Shown here: positions 8,766 to 17,630 of the stretch, piece after piece
Position numbering within the stretch: position 1 is the stretch's first letter
Layout: every line of letters begins with the position of its first letter
Origin: Pseudomonadota bacterium
Lineage (GTDB): Bacteria > Pseudomonadota > Gammaproteobacteria > Burkholderiales > Rhodocyclaceae
Length of the DNA: 46,918 nucleotides
Direction of reading: 5' to 3'
NCBI GenBank assembly: GCA_018262195.1
Contig: JAGTRS010000031.1
Coordinates: 1-46,918, forward strand
Program-made: the position numbers and the translations under genes
Notes under the pieces: generated by a model
What the model was told of the DNA's origin: nothing
What the model saw: the letters and a program-made list of their open reading frames with translations, nothing else
Database searches by the model: none

Positions 8766-11159
8766 TCAGTGATTCAGGATACCCGGCGCGCGAACCGGGG
8801 TCTTGCGCGGAAACAATTTTTCGAGCCAGACGGCGAAGGCCGGTAGCGCGGTCATGGCCATGACCATATTGACCATGAACATGAAGGCAAGCAGTTTGCC
8901 CATGTCGGCCTGAAACTTTAGGTCGGAGAAGGCCCAGGTGGCGACGCCGATGGCCAGCGTGATGGCGGTGAAGATGGTCGCCGTGCCGACTTCGAGGATC
9001 GAATGTTCCAGCGCCTTGACGATGTTCTCGCCCTGCGACAAATGCAGTTGCAAGCGGTTGTAGATATAGAAGGCGTAATCGACGCCGATGCCGACGGCGA
9101 GCACCATGACCGGCAGCGTAGCGACGGTGAGACCGATTTCCAGTTCCTTCATGAACCAGTAGCCGATGAAGGTACCGACGGTGAGCGGCAGACAGCAGGC
9201 GAGTACGGCACGGAAATCACGATAGACCATGGCGACGAGGAAGACGATGGCAGCGTAGACGTACATCATCATCGGCCATTCGCTGTGCTCGACCTCGTCA
9301 TTGACCGCGGCAAGTACCCCGGCATTACCCGAAGCAAGGCGGATAGTGACACCATCGAGCTTGTTTTCGGCTCGGAAGGCCTTGACCTTGGCGATGACAC
9401 GATTGATGGTCGTCGCCTTGTGATCGTTCAGGAACAGGTGCACCGCCGTCATGCTGCAATCCTTGCGCATGTAGCCCCGCATCCGGCCGATCTCGGTAGC
9501 CAGCGCCGCGTAATTGCCCGGATCGATGGGGATGGCGTTCATTTTCGGATTGCCTTCGTTGTAGCCCTCGTTATAGGTCCGCAACTGACCGGAGAAGGAA
9601 CTGGCCGACAGCACGCCCTCGGTGTTCTGCATGTGCCAGACGAACTGATCCTGGTAGATGCCGATGGCGACGTTTTCACAGGATTCCGGGGCTGCTTCGA
9701 ACACGATGGTCAGCCAGTCGAGGCCAGTATCGTAGGCATCTGAAATCGCCACCGCATCTCGGTTGAAGCGGGCTTCGGCACGCAGCTCCGGGGCGCCGGG
9801 CTGCAGGGTGCCGATCACTCGGTCGCTGCTCTGCCACACCGATACCGCAAAAATGGCAGTAGTCAGGGCAATGACGATGGCGGCGTTGCGCGGTTCGGCA
9901 ACCCGAGCCAGGGCACGCAGCCAGCGGGCGCGTTTGTCACGCTTCATCATCGCCTTGTCGGCGTATTCCTTGGTGAAGGTGAAGTATGAAGCGGCTATCG
10001 GCAGCATGGCCAGATTAGTGGTGATCTTGAAGAAGACACCAAGTGAAGCGGTGATCGCCAGTTCGCGCACCATCGGGATGGGAATGAGGATCAACGTGAT
10101 GAAGGACACGAAAGCGGTAACCAGCGCCAGCACGCCGGGTATCAGCAGGCCGGAGAAACTGGCACGCGCCGCCTGTTCGGTCGTCTTGCCGTGCGCCAGT
10201 TCGCGCACGATGAAGTTGATCTGCTGTACGCCGTGCGACACGCCGATGGCGAAGACCAGGAAGGGCACCAGCACGGCCAGCGGATCGAGGCCAAAGCCAA
10301 GCAGACGCAGCGCGCCGAATTGCCAGACCAGCGAGGTAAAGGAACAGACGATAGGCAGGATGGTGAAGCGCAATGAATGGCAATACCAATAAACCGCAGC
10401 AGCCGTGAGCAGCAACGCCACAGCGCAGAATTCAAGCACCGACGAGGCACCGTCGGCGATATCGCCGATCTGCTTGGCGAAACCGATAATCTGGATTTCG
10501 AAGTCGGCATCCTCGAACTGCTTGCGCAGGCCTTCCAGCTTGTCGTTGTAGGCCACGTAGTCAATCTTGTTGCCGTCCTTGTCCACTTCGGCCAGCTCGG
10601 CGACGATCATCGCGCTCGTCTGGTCACGCGACACCAGCGTGCCAACGAAGCCACCCTGGCTGGCCGAGCGCTGAATGCCGGCGATGATTTCTTCGTTCAA
10701 CTGTTCCGGCATCACTGTGCCGGAAATCAGCGGGTCGGCCCGAAAGCCCTCCTCCGTGATCTCATTCACGAAGCTGTTAGGCGTCCAAAGCGATTGGACG
10801 CCTAGGCGGTCGACGCCTGGCAGGTAGATCACCGCCTGGGTAACGTCATAAAGGCGCTTTAGACCGGCCTGTGTCCAGATGTTTTCCTTCTTGGCCTTGA
10901 CCACGACGTTCAGCCGATTGGCACCGAGCACGTCGTTCCGGTATTTGTGGAAGGTCTCGATGTATTCGTGGCCGGTCGGCATCTGCTTTTCGAAACCTGC
11001 CTCCATGCGCAACTGCAGCGCAAAGTACCCCATCACGGCAGTAAAAACGGCCAGCCAGATCAGGAAGGGTGTTCGGTACTTGAAACAGAAGTTTTCCAGC
11101 CCGGACAGTGTCCGGGTCAGGTATTTGTCGACCGCGTCGACACTGAAAAGGTTGAGCAT
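8766..11159 (-). CDS. RND superfamily transporter, MMPL/HAE-3 type
   Basis: This 797-residue inner-membrane protein is built from two repeats of one transmembrane helix, a large periplasmic loop and five helices. Hydrophobic segments lie near residues 33-50, 240-400 and 625-780. Motifs include PFLVFAIGVSHGVQQINFIV in the first half and GVDYAFYIYNRL in the second, the place of the proton-relay Asp of MMPL proteins. It lacks the length of drug-efflux AcrB types (about 1040 residues). Upstream is the outer-membrane DUF1302 gene (80 bp away, with a GC-rich hairpin in the gap but no T-run) and downstream the YCF48 gene. It may move a hydrophobic aromatic or lipid between the membranes; direction and cargo are unknown. 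Confidence 0.85.
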   Translation of the reverse strand: MLNLFSVDAVDKYLTRTLSGLENFCFKYRTPFLIWLAVFTAVMGYFALQLRMEAGFEKQMPTGHEYIETFHKYRNDVLGANRLNVVVKAKKENIWTQAGLKRLYDVTQAVIYLPGVDRLGVQSLWTPNSFVNEITEEGFRADPLISGTVMPEQLNEEIIAGIQRSASQGGFVGTLVSRDQTSAMIVAELAEVDKDGNKIDYVAYNDKLEGLRKQFEDADFEIQIIGFAKQIGDIADGASSVLEFCAVALLLTAAAVYWYCHSLRFTILPIVCSFTSLVWQFGALRLLGFGLDPLAVLVPFLVFAIGVSHGVQQINFIVRELAHGKTTEQAARASFSGLLIPGVLALVTAFVSFITLILIPIPMVRELAITASLGVFFKITTNLAMLPIAASYFTFTKEYADKAMMKRDKRARWLRALARVAEPRNAAIVIALTTAIFAVSVWQSSDRVIGTLQPGAPELRAEARFNRDAVAISDAYDTGLDWLTIVFEAAPESCENVAIGIYQDQFVWHMQNTEGVLSASSFSGQLRTYNEGYNEGNPKMNAIPIDPGNYAALATEIGRMRGYMRKDCSMTAVHLFLNDHKATTINRVIAKVKAFRAENKLDGVTIRLASGNAGVLAAVNDEVEHSEWPMMMYVYAAIVFLVAMVYRDFRAVLACCLPLTVGTFIGYWFMKELEIGLTVATLPVMVLAVGIGVDYAFYIYNRLQLHLSQGENIVKALEHSILEVGTATIFTAITLAIGVATWAFSDLKFQADMGKLLAFMFMVNMVMAMTALPAFAVWLEKLFPRKTPVRAPGILNH

Positions 11160-11239
11160 GATGTGCTGTCCTGCGGGAGATGGCTTGTTCTTATGATTTG
11201 GAACGGGGGACGGTCACCCGCCCCCCGCCCTGCGCTTGC

Positions 11240-12877
11240 TTAGAAATTACGCGACACATAGACCCCGAAGAAATCGCGGTCCGCATACGGCTGGTCATAT
11301 ACGCGCGAACCGCCCCAGAATCTGGCGTAGTTCACCCCAGCCTGCCACTTGGCCGGGTTCTGGGTAAAGCTGACGATGAAGTTGGCAGACTTCGCTCCCT
11401 CCATGAACAGCGCCGACGCGTTTGGCGTGCGCCCATTCACCGCCTGGAAGTAGTAAATCTCCGGTGTAACCTGCCACCCCGGGATCAGATTGCCATCGTA
11501 GGTCCAGCTGAAGTCCAGGTTGTAGCCCCAGGAGAGCTTGTCACCCACTGCCTCGGCCGAGTTACCCAGGTTGTATTCCTGACCCCAGGCCCAGACGCCG
11601 GCACCGATCGGCTCTGCCCCGTAAAATTTCTTAAGTTTCGGGTAGTAACTGGCGACTGCTTCGATCATGAAGGTGGCTGTCGAAGCATTGCCCAGCACCT
11701 TGAGGATGCCGCCGTAATCACCCGGCGTCATGCTGAGCAGGCCGGTCAGGTGCCACTGGAATTTCTTCTCGTCCACCCAGCACTTGCCGCCATTCGAGGC
11801 ACAGAGGTCGAAGCCCGGGTTCAGGGAAACGGCATCCTTCGGACGATAGGAGAGTTCGGTACCGATCGCCCAGTCGCCGAGCGGGAAGTTGGCCGAAATA
11901 CCGTACATGCGGCGATCTTCAGCGTACTGCCACTCGAAGACCGTGGAATTCGGATCAACAGCCAGGTTCGGCGCCTTGTCATGGTAGGCCATGGCGTAGA
12001 AGCCGAGGTTCAGCTGCGTGCCCGATGGTTGCCAGCGCACAGCCGCGCCAAACTGGCCGGAATCTTTAGCCTTGCGACGGTTGATGCCGTAGGTGCTGTC
12101 TCCAACGCCCAAGCCATTGAGCTGCGACCAATAGCTGCCAGTCGGCGGAAAGTAGTGTGCGTCCCATTTCGCCTGATAATAAGCTTCGAGATTCACGCCC
12201 CGGCCGAGTCCGGTTGCGAAGCTGACGATAGGCGCCGGCAGGAAAACCTCCTTCAACTGGGTACCCGGCTGCGACAAGCGCATGATGTCCATCGCGTTAA
12301 CCTGATTGATGCCACCTGGCAGAAACAAGCTCTCCCCCCAACTGATCACCTGATTACCAACGCGAACCCGGGCCCGCTGCTCACCCATCGAGAACTCCTT
12401 GCTCACCCACAGGTCGAGCAGGCGGGTCTTGAACTCTAGGTCATCTTTTGCATCATCGGACAAAGACGCGGTGTAACCGTTTGGACCAGTCGCCGCGCTA
12501 ACGAAGCCGGTTGTCCTGGTCGCAGTGAAATCGCGCAACCAACTAAAACGCCCCATGAACTTCCAGTCGTCCGGCAGCTTGAGCAGCAGTTCGTGCATAC
12601 CCTTAAGGTAGGTCGTAAAAGCATCACCCTTGCCGTAGTTGATGTTGCCCTGATCGCCCACGCCCTGGAAAGTTGTGTTGCCGATTGGCGCACCGTTGCC
12701 TGAGGCACCGTTGACCACGAGGTTGCTTGATGGACTTTGGGCACGAATGCCCGTGCCCAACGACACGGTCGAATCGAAACTGCCGGAAATGCTTTCGGTT
12801 TCGAAGGTGAAGGCAGCCGCGGCCCCCACGTAGCCGATCAACACGGACAGAACGGTTTTCTTGAAAATATTGTGCAT
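11240..12877 (-). CDS. DUF1302 family outer-membrane beta-barrel protein
   Basis: This 545-residue protein has a signal peptide (cleavage near GAAAAF) and then many alternating, aromatic-rich amphipathic stretches. It ends in a terminal phenylalanine, YVSRNF, the usual outer-membrane barrel signature. The start FTFETESISGSFDSTVSLGTG and the segment GNQVISWGESLFLPGGINQVN are hallmarks of DUF1302. These proteins accompany DUF1329 and RND/MMPL genes in degraders of hydrophobic compounds and are thought to be outer-membrane partners. It is preceded by DUF1329 with a 30-bp gap and a GGAGG ribosome site. The exact transport role is not known. Confidence 0.85.
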   Translation of the reverse strand: MHNIFKKTVLSVLIGYVGAAAAFTFETESISGSFDSTVSLGTGIRAQSPSSNLVVNGASGNGAPIGNTTFQGVGDQGNINYGKGDAFTTYLKGMHELLLKLPDDWKFMGRFSWLRDFTATRTTGFVSAATGPNGYTASLSDDAKDDLEFKTRLLDLWVSKEFSMGEQRARVRVGNQVISWGESLFLPGGINQVNAMDIMRLSQPGTQLKEVFLPAPIVSFATGLGRGVNLEAYYQAKWDAHYFPPTGSYWSQLNGLGVGDSTYGINRRKAKDSGQFGAAVRWQPSGTQLNLGFYAMAYHDKAPNLAVDPNSTVFEWQYAEDRRMYGISANFPLGDWAIGTELSYRPKDAVSLNPGFDLCASNGGKCWVDEKKFQWHLTGLLSMTPGDYGGILKVLGNASTATFMIEAVASYYPKLKKFYGAEPIGAGVWAWGQEYNLGNSAEAVGDKLSWGYNLDFSWTYDGNLIPGWQVTPEIYYFQAVNGRTPNASALFMEGAKSANFIVSFTQNPAKWQAGVNYARFWGGSRVYDQPYADRDFFGVYVSRNF

Positions 12878-12907
12878 GGTATTACCCTCCGTTGTCGTTC
12901 TGATCGA

Positions 12908-14296
12908 TCAACGCTCGCTGATCGAGCGCAGGTTGTCCGAGGTGTAGAAGCCTTCTTTCAACTTCGGATCATTGGCTTCGACAAACCACTTCATGTCCTT
13001 TCCGCCGCCCAGGGAGCTTTGGTCTACCAGGTAGCGGTTATCGACCAGGTTGTACTGAACGAAGGCCGGGTTATCACAGCTGCCTGTTTCATAAACCGGG
13101 ATGACGAAGCCTTCACGCAGCTTCCAGAGCTTGCCTTGGGCGTCGTAGTCCTCAGCGGCAACGATCGCCCAGCTATCCTCGTCGATATAGAAAGTGCGCT
13201 TCGGCGCGACATGGCGGACGCCCTGCTTGACGGAAGCCTCGACTACCCAGACGCGGTGCAGTTCGTAGCGACGGTGAGCGCTATCGATGCCGTTTTCCTT
13301 GGCCACATCGCTGAATTTGACGTTCGGGTCATACATGCCGAAGGCGTTGTAGCCGACGATCATTTCCTTCTTGCCGACCAGCTTCCAGTCGAAACGCTCG
13401 ATAGTGCCGTTGAACATGCGCGGCTCGTCCATCGTGTACTGGTTCTCGAAGCCGATCTGCGGCGCGTCATAGGCGTAGGTCGGCATGCGACGGACGCGAC
13501 GCTGGCCCGGGAAGTAGTAGAAAACCTCGTTGGTCTTGTCGGTGAACACCGTAATGGCTAGCGACTGGCCAGCTAGTGCGGTCGGCGACTTGTAGGCAAA
13601 GTAGGTGAAATACTCTACCGGCGACAATGCCGAAAACTGGGCCGAACCCTTCTTGCCCCACGGGAAGAAATAGGTCTGGGTGGACGTGGCGGCGATCCAC
13701 TCGCTGGAACCAGCACGCGGCGATAGCGCGGTGTACAGGGTCGGGAATTCGAAACCGACGCCGGCGTACTTCATCTTGACGTTCCACATCGCCTCGGTAC
13801 CCGTCTTCGGCAACGGGAACGGGATGCCCGGCACGTTGGCTTCCTTCAGGCTCCAGCCGTCGGCACCAATCTTGGCGGTTGTCGCATTCTTCTTGGTGTT
13901 TTCAACAACGAAATCCGGATTGGCACAGGTGCGACGGGACGGATAGACATCCATCTTGTAGCCCTTGTTCTGTTTGATCAGCTGAACCTGGCCCGGCGAC
14001 AGTTGTGCTGCGTACTTGTCAACGTTGCTCGCATCGATCGAATACAAGGCCTTGTCACCCTTGTGCTTCCAGGCATCAGCGCGGCTCTTGCCATAGCTCC
14101 AGCCGGAAGCCTGCGGCTCGTTGCCGCCCCATGCCGGGATGGAACCATCCTTGTTGGCCCCCTTTTCGGCGCCGACCGGAGTCAGCTCCTTGCCAAGCTT
14201 GGCGGCATCGGCTTCCGTCGAGGCATAGGCGGAAAACGATGCGGAAAATACAGTGGCAAGGATCGCTGCGGCCCCGCCCTTCTTGAACATGATCAT
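12908..14296 (-). CDS. DUF1329 family periplasmic/outer-membrane associated protein
   Basis: The start at 14296 (MIMFKKGG) is chosen because AGGAG lies 6 bp upstream and a clear signal peptide follows (cleavage near SAYAS). A reading frame open 45 codons further upstream has no such features. The mature part contains LGKELTPVGAEKGANKDGSI-type sequence close to the N-terminus, and PGQRRVRRMPTYAYDAPQ in the middle, typical of DUF1329. This family has a LolB/LppX-like fold and is thought to bind hydrophobic or lipid cargo. It is the first gene of the DUF1329-DUF1302-RND-YCF48-aldehyde dehydrogenase operon. A shared regulatory element lies 71-112 bp upstream of its start. Confidence 0.85.
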   Translation of the reverse strand: MIMFKKGGAAAILATVFSASFSAYASTEADAAKLGKELTPVGAEKGANKDGSIPAWGGNEPQASGWSYGKSRADAWKHKGDKALYSIDASNVDKYAAQLSPGQVQLIKQNKGYKMDVYPSRRTCANPDFVVENTKKNATTAKIGADGWSLKEANVPGIPFPLPKTGTEAMWNVKMKYAGVGFEFPTLYTALSPRAGSSEWIAATSTQTYFFPWGKKGSAQFSALSPVEYFTYFAYKSPTALAGQSLAITVFTDKTNEVFYYFPGQRRVRRMPTYAYDAPQIGFENQYTMDEPRMFNGTIERFDWKLVGKKEMIVGYNAFGMYDPNVKFSDVAKENGIDSAHRRYELHRVWVVEASVKQGVRHVAPKRTFYIDEDSWAIVAAEDYDAQGKLWKLREGFVIPVYETGSCDNPAFVQYNLVDNRYLVDQSSLGGGKDMKWFVEANDPKLKEGFYTSDNLRSISER

Positions 14297-14366
14297 TTCA
14301 ATCTCCTGTGTGGTGAACAGAGACCAACCCCTCCGGTCGGCCGCAACCAATTTCACTGGTTGGGGC

Positions 14367-14408
14367 CAGTGTAGAAATCGGCCCTCTTTGTCCGTTATCA
14401 AAAATCGG
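14367..14408. promoter_or_regulatory. Probable AraC-type activator site and promoter upstream of the DUF1329 operon
   Basis: A 42-bp segment begins CAGT and ends TATCAAAAATCGG. It matches a segment of identical length at 19378-19419 upstream of the amine dehydrogenase operon, with 12 of 13 bases identical in the last block. On the minus strand CCGATTTTTGATA lies about 22 bp upstream of TACACT, which may be a weak -10. This is the layout expected for an activator-dependent promoter. The regulator is inferred to be the AraC protein encoded at 19435-20433. Confidence 0.5.
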
Positions 14409-14451
14409 CAACTTTTTATGATGCAATTCAATTGGGCGACTTACCCGATAT

Positions 14452-15546
14452 CTACCCCTCCGTTCCATCGCTAGGAGCGTTGTCCACTACCGTCTGAGCC
14501 AGCGGCCAGAACTGAAAATAGCTGCCAACCACCACCATCAGCGGAAAGGTCACAGCGAGCATGGCCGAAGCCAGCCACAACTCGAGCGGATAAGTCGGCC
14601 CGCCCGAGGAGAGGGCGAAGCGGCTGAGTGCTACCGCTTCGTAGAGATGCAGCATGGCGACAGCCAAGCCTGCCGCCACGCCGTTTAGAATCAGGCCACG
14701 CCAGGGCTGCGGCAGCTTGAGTGCCGGCACGCCCTCAAACATGGCGAGCAGGATGAAGTAGCCGAAATTGATGGCGACGCAGACCCGCACCATGAACAGC
14801 ACCTTGTCCATGCCTTGCCCAACGAAACCGGCCCAAAAAGCACCGGCCAGAGTGAAGACCAAAAGCAGGGAAAGGATGCCGAAGACCGGCTGTTTGCCTA
14901 GCGCCGGCAACTTGCTGGCGAATGCGCTCATTGGCCAGAAATCGAACAAGATCAGGGCAAGTACTGGCACCAGCATGGCGATGGCGAAGACCAGCGGAGT
15001 CCAGGCCATGAACAAGCCATGCGGATCAAGTTCGGACCGGTAAAACGGTGCTTCGGCCAGGAAGCCGAAATCGAACAGCCAGCGGAACAGGCCGTAAGCC
15101 AGCGCATAGGCGCCAACCAGCAGCGCTCCGCCCATGAGCCCTGGGTGGCGGATCGCCGGCGCGAACGGCCAGCATTGCAGCGGCACGACAAGCACCAGCA
15201 TGACCGCCACGGAGAAGATCAGGAACATGATCAGGAATGGCGTCGGCAACGCCATTCCACCGCCTACCGTCTGCCAGGCGATGCAGGCGACGGCTGTGCC
15301 GACCAGCGCATTTAGCGCGGTGAAAGCAATGCCACGCAAGGGCTGCGGTAACTTGGACAGGGCCTTGGGGTAAGTGGACTGCCAGACCAGACTAATGACC
15401 ATCTGTGCCGGCACCATGGCGACCAGGATGACCGTACCCCAGCCGGTCAGCCATTCCGGGCTGACGAGCAGGCAGAAGAAAAGCGAGGCGAACACCGCCC
15501 CGGCCGTGGCGATGACGCCACGGCGCAAGCCCTGCAAATTGTTCAT
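14452..15546 (-). CDS. Multi-spanning inner-membrane protein of unknown function in the aromatic amine dehydrogenase operon
   Basis: This 364-residue, very hydrophobic protein has about ten membrane segments and almost no soluble domain. I do not recognise a characterised family. PLQCWPFAP and SYFQFWPLAQ are internally similar W/P-rich loops, and LPQPLRGIAFTALNALVGT and LPQPWRGLILNGVAAGLA look like duplicated halves of about 180 residues, so the protein probably arose by internal duplication. There are no obvious heme ligands in a CxxCH pattern. It follows the second cytochrome c gene by 11 bp and is the last gene of the operon. An intramembrane electron-transfer partner or an amine/aldehyde permease are both possible. 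Confidence 0.7.
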   Translation of the reverse strand: MNNLQGLRRGVIATAGAVFASLFFCLLVSPEWLTGWGTVILVAMVPAQMVISLVWQSTYPKALSKLPQPLRGIAFTALNALVGTAVACIAWQTVGGGMALPTPFLIMFLIFSVAVMLVLVVPLQCWPFAPAIRHPGLMGGALLVGAYALAYGLFRWLFDFGFLAEAPFYRSELDPHGLFMAWTPLVFAIAMLVPVLALILFDFWPMSAFASKLPALGKQPVFGILSLLLVFTLAGAFWAGFVGQGMDKVLFMVRVCVAINFGYFILLAMFEGVPALKLPQPWRGLILNGVAAGLAVAMLHLYEAVALSRFALSSGGPTYPLELWLASAMLAVTFPLMVVVGSYFQFWPLAQTVVDNAPSDGTEG

Positions 15547-15557
15547 GGTGATTCCTG

Positions 15558-16004
15558 TTAGCGGGCCGATCCGAGCTGGATGTCCTCGATTTGCTTAAGC
15601 AGGCGAACGCGCATGCCCGGGATGTCCTGCGGGACGGTTGCCCGGTAAGCACGGACATCGTCGGCGGTGTAAGGTTTGAAGTCGGCCGGAGTGCTGCTAC
15701 GCCCGATGTTGGCCATCACCCAGTTAAGCAATTCCGCCGTTTCGCCGTCGCTGAGCGGCGTGTTCAATGTTCCAGGCACCTGCGATAGGTAGGCCCGCCC
15801 ATCCGGAGCCTGGAGGAAATGCCCGACCTCGTCGCGCATGCTGGGAATGCCGTTTTCCGGCGAGCCGGTACCGTCAGACTGATGGCAACCCATACAGTGC
15901 AGGCGGTAATTCTTCTTGGCAGCATCTGCCACGGCTTCCCCTGCCAGCAGGCCAAAAATACCCGCCAACAAGAGACCACAACGGATCCTGGAAGCTAGGT
16001 TCAT
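15558..16004 (-). CDS. Periplasmic monoheme c-type cytochrome
   Basis: The start MNLASRIR at 16004 has AAGGAG 6 bp upstream and opens a signal peptide (hydrophobic residues about 8-22, cleavage near AVADA). The frame is open 22 codons further upstream, but that part overlaps the preceding gene and lacks signal features. The mature protein has one heme c site, CMGCH, and a possible distal Met in the segment around ENGIPSMRDEV, about 20 residues later. It lies between another cytochrome gene and the membrane protein gene. It probably carries electrons from the quinoprotein amine dehydrogenase toward the respiratory chain; this is inferred from operon membership. Confidence 0.85.
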   Translation of the reverse strand: MNLASRIRCGLLLAGIFGLLAGEAVADAAKKNYRLHCMGCHQSDGTGSPENGIPSMRDEVGHFLQAPDGRAYLSQVPGTLNTPLSDGETAELLNWVMANIGRSSTPADFKPYTADDVRAYRATVPQDIPGMRVRLLKQIEDIQLGSAR

Positions 16005-16014
16005 GTTGTGCTCC

Positions 16015-16461
16015 TTACTGAGATGCCGCCCGCCAGCCGCGCAATTCCCTGGCGGTTGGCTTTTTCGCACGTGTCGCAGCCAGTTCGTCGACCTCGATGA
16101 CCTTGAAGCCAGCGGGCAATTCGGCGGCGTTGAAGTTCGTCAGCACATGGTTCAGCACGCTGGCCAGTTCGGCGTCCGACAATTGCTGCCAGGAAGGCAT
16201 GATGCCTTCGTAGATCACACCTTTCGATTCCATTTTCCCGGCAAGGCCGCTTATTACTATGCCCGCCAGGTACTTGCGCCCTTCCGGCACCGCCAGCCGC
16301 TTGCCCAGCGTGCCGGCGAGTGGCGGCGCGAGGCCAAGCGCACCGGCGCCGTCCGGTTGGTGGCAGGCGGCGCAGTTGGCGTCGTACACAGCCTTGCCAT
16401 CCCCTGCGGAGGCGATTCCCACGGTCAACCCGAAAAAAAGGCCAAAAATCAAATGCCTCAT
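16015..16461 (-). CDS. Periplasmic monoheme c-type cytochrome, likely electron acceptor of the amine dehydrogenase
   Basis: This 148-residue protein has a short signal peptide (cleavage near ASAG) and one heme c site CAACH in DANCAACHQPDGAGA. A likely axial Met lies in YEGIMPSWQQLSD, the usual class I cytochrome c spacing. Its ATG overlaps the stop of the small subunit gene by four bases (16458-16461), which suggests coupled translation and a direct role as redox partner. Most of the hydrophobic core of its signal peptide (HLIFGLFFGLTVG) is encoded by a copy of the dispersed 35-bp repeat (16421-16455), which is unusual. Confidence 0.87.
   Translation of the reverse strand: MRHLIFGLFFGLTVGIASAGDGKAVYDANCAACHQPDGAGALGLAPPLAGTLGKRLAVPEGRKYLAGIVISGLAGKMESKGVIYEGIMPSWQQLSDAELASVLNHVLTNFNAAELPAGFKVIEVDELAATRAKKPTARELRGWRAASQ
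16421..16455. repeat. Dispersed 35-bp repeat, copy 1, inside the cytochrome c signal peptide
   Basis: Reads ACGGTCAACCCGAAAAAAA then GGCCAAAAATC on the plus strand. It differs from the consensus at a few bases. It lies wholly within codons 3-14 of the cytochrome gene at 16015-16461. Confidence 0.75.
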
Positions 16462-17006
16462 GACCGCCCCTCTTCCAGTCCGACGATGACCGATACCGTG
16501 CAGTGGTAATGGCTACTCTGGTTGGCCATGCACCAGTTGATATCGTTATGTACCCCCATGCGGTAACCGGGGCGTTCGCGGATGTTGGTGTTGCAGAAGC
16601 AGCGACCGCAGGAGGTCTTGCCGCAGCAGTCGTTGTAGCTGACCAGATAGTCGCGGCCGTCGGCCGGATTGTGGCAGGTACCGACCCAGGACACGGCTGA
16701 CGGCGTTGAGCCCGGCGGACAGGTCGTCATCGTGCCGCCGCAGCATGAGCACAGGAAGCCGTCTACACTGCAGTAGCGCCAGTAATCGCAATCGGTGTCG
16801 GTCGGCTCACCCTTCTTTTTCGGAGTACCGTGGCCGCCCGCCGCGTGAGCATTGTTGGTGCGATCGAAGGGAAGCACAGGCAGTGCGAAGGCGCCGGCCA
16901 CCAGCAACTTGCTGACGCCTGTAATGAAGCCGCGCCGCGAAGCATTTTGTGCCACCGTACGCGTGCGGCGCTCGGTGAAACGGTCGAGTAGTCTAAGGAA
17001 GTCCAT
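16458..17006 (-). CDS. aauA: Aromatic amine dehydrogenase small (TTQ) subunit
   Basis: This 182-residue protein has a long Tat-like signal (SRRGFITG at residues 23-30) and a cysteine-rich mature domain. It matches the beta subunit of methylamine and aromatic amine dehydrogenases. The two tryptophans that become tryptophan tryptophylquinone are Trp107 (SWVGTC) and Trp158 (DINWC), 51 residues apart as in Paracoccus MADH. The catalytic/maturation aspartates are also in register, Asp82 (VDG) and Asp126 (YNDCC). At least twelve Cys residues fit the six-disulfide core. The enzyme oxidises primary amines in the periplasm to aldehyde plus ammonia. AADH rather than MADH is inferred from the absence of mauG/mauF, the cytochromes downstream and the aromatic context. 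Confidence 0.9.
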   Translation of the reverse strand: MDFLRLLDRFTERRTRTVAQNASRRGFITGVSKLLVAGAFALPVLPFDRTNNAHAAGGHGTPKKKGEPTDTDCDYWRYCSVDGFLCSCCGGTMTTCPPGSTPSAVSWVGTCHNPADGRDYLVSYNDCCGKTSCGRCFCNTNIRERPGYRMGVHNDINWCMANQSSHYHCTVSVIVGLEEGRS

Positions 17007-17009
17007 GGC

Positions 17010-17630
17010 TCAGGCTTTCTCCGGATGAGCTTCGGATGCCAGCAGCTGACGGTCGATATGTTCCTGCACCGAGGCGATGCCGCTTTCGTACGCCGTCATC
17101 AGGCTCTCGACCTGTTCGCGGGAATTGACCAGTCCCTTTGCGCGGACAAAGCCCTTGGCGTCGAGCAGCACGCAATACGGCAGCTTGGAAATCTTGTAGG
17201 CCATGCCCAGCGGCTGCGACAGGACGTACGGGAAGTCGCCGAGCGCGTACTTGTCGCGGAAGGTCGCGTGCTCCGGGCGATCCCCATCCGAGGCCAGCAC
17301 CACATTCAGCCAGCGTCCTTCGCGCTCCTGGACGGAACGCATGATCGGCAACAGCTTCTTGCACACCGGGCAGGTCGGAGAAACAAAGAAGAGCAGCGTG
17401 CTCTTGGCCGAGGCTGTGCCGATGGTCAGGCCATTGCCCTCCCAGGTCGTAACGTCGACTGGCGGCGCCAGTTCACCGACCTTGGGGCCGTGGTCCATCA
17501 TCAGCGCGCCCATTGGCGCGACGCGTTCATAGAGAATGCCGATCTGGCGGGTCAGGGCAAGGACACAGACGCCGAGCGCGACGACAACGATCCAGAGGAC
17601 GATTACGGAAAGAACGAGTGGATCCATCAT
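17010..17630 (-). CDS. aauD: MauD-like thioredoxin-fold maturation protein
   Basis: This 206-residue protein has one N-terminal membrane anchor (residues about 8-28) and a periplasmic thioredoxin-like domain with the active site CPVC in FVSPTCPVCKKLLP. It is homologous to MauD/AauD, which is needed for correct disulfide formation or folding of the TTQ small subunit, whose gene follows after 3 bp. It overlaps the upstream mauE-like gene by four bases (17627-17630). The E-D-A gene order is that of known mau and aau clusters. Confidence 0.88.
   Translation of the reverse strand: MMDPLVLSVIVLWIVVVALGVCVLALTRQIGILYERVAPMGALMMDHGPKVGELAPPVDVTTWEGNGLTIGTASAKSTLLFFVSPTCPVCKKLLPIMRSVQEREGRWLNVVLASDGDRPEHATFRDKYALGDFPYVLSQPLGMAYKISKLPYCVLLDAKGFVRAKGLVNSREQVESLMTAYESGIASVQEHIDRQLLASEAHPEKA

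Noticed and set aside
11180..11239. GC-rich hairpin (GGGGGAC ... CCCCCC) between DUF1302 and the RND gene as a terminator
   Set aside because: No T-run follows on the minus strand, and the genes form a conserved operon; at most it tunes expression.
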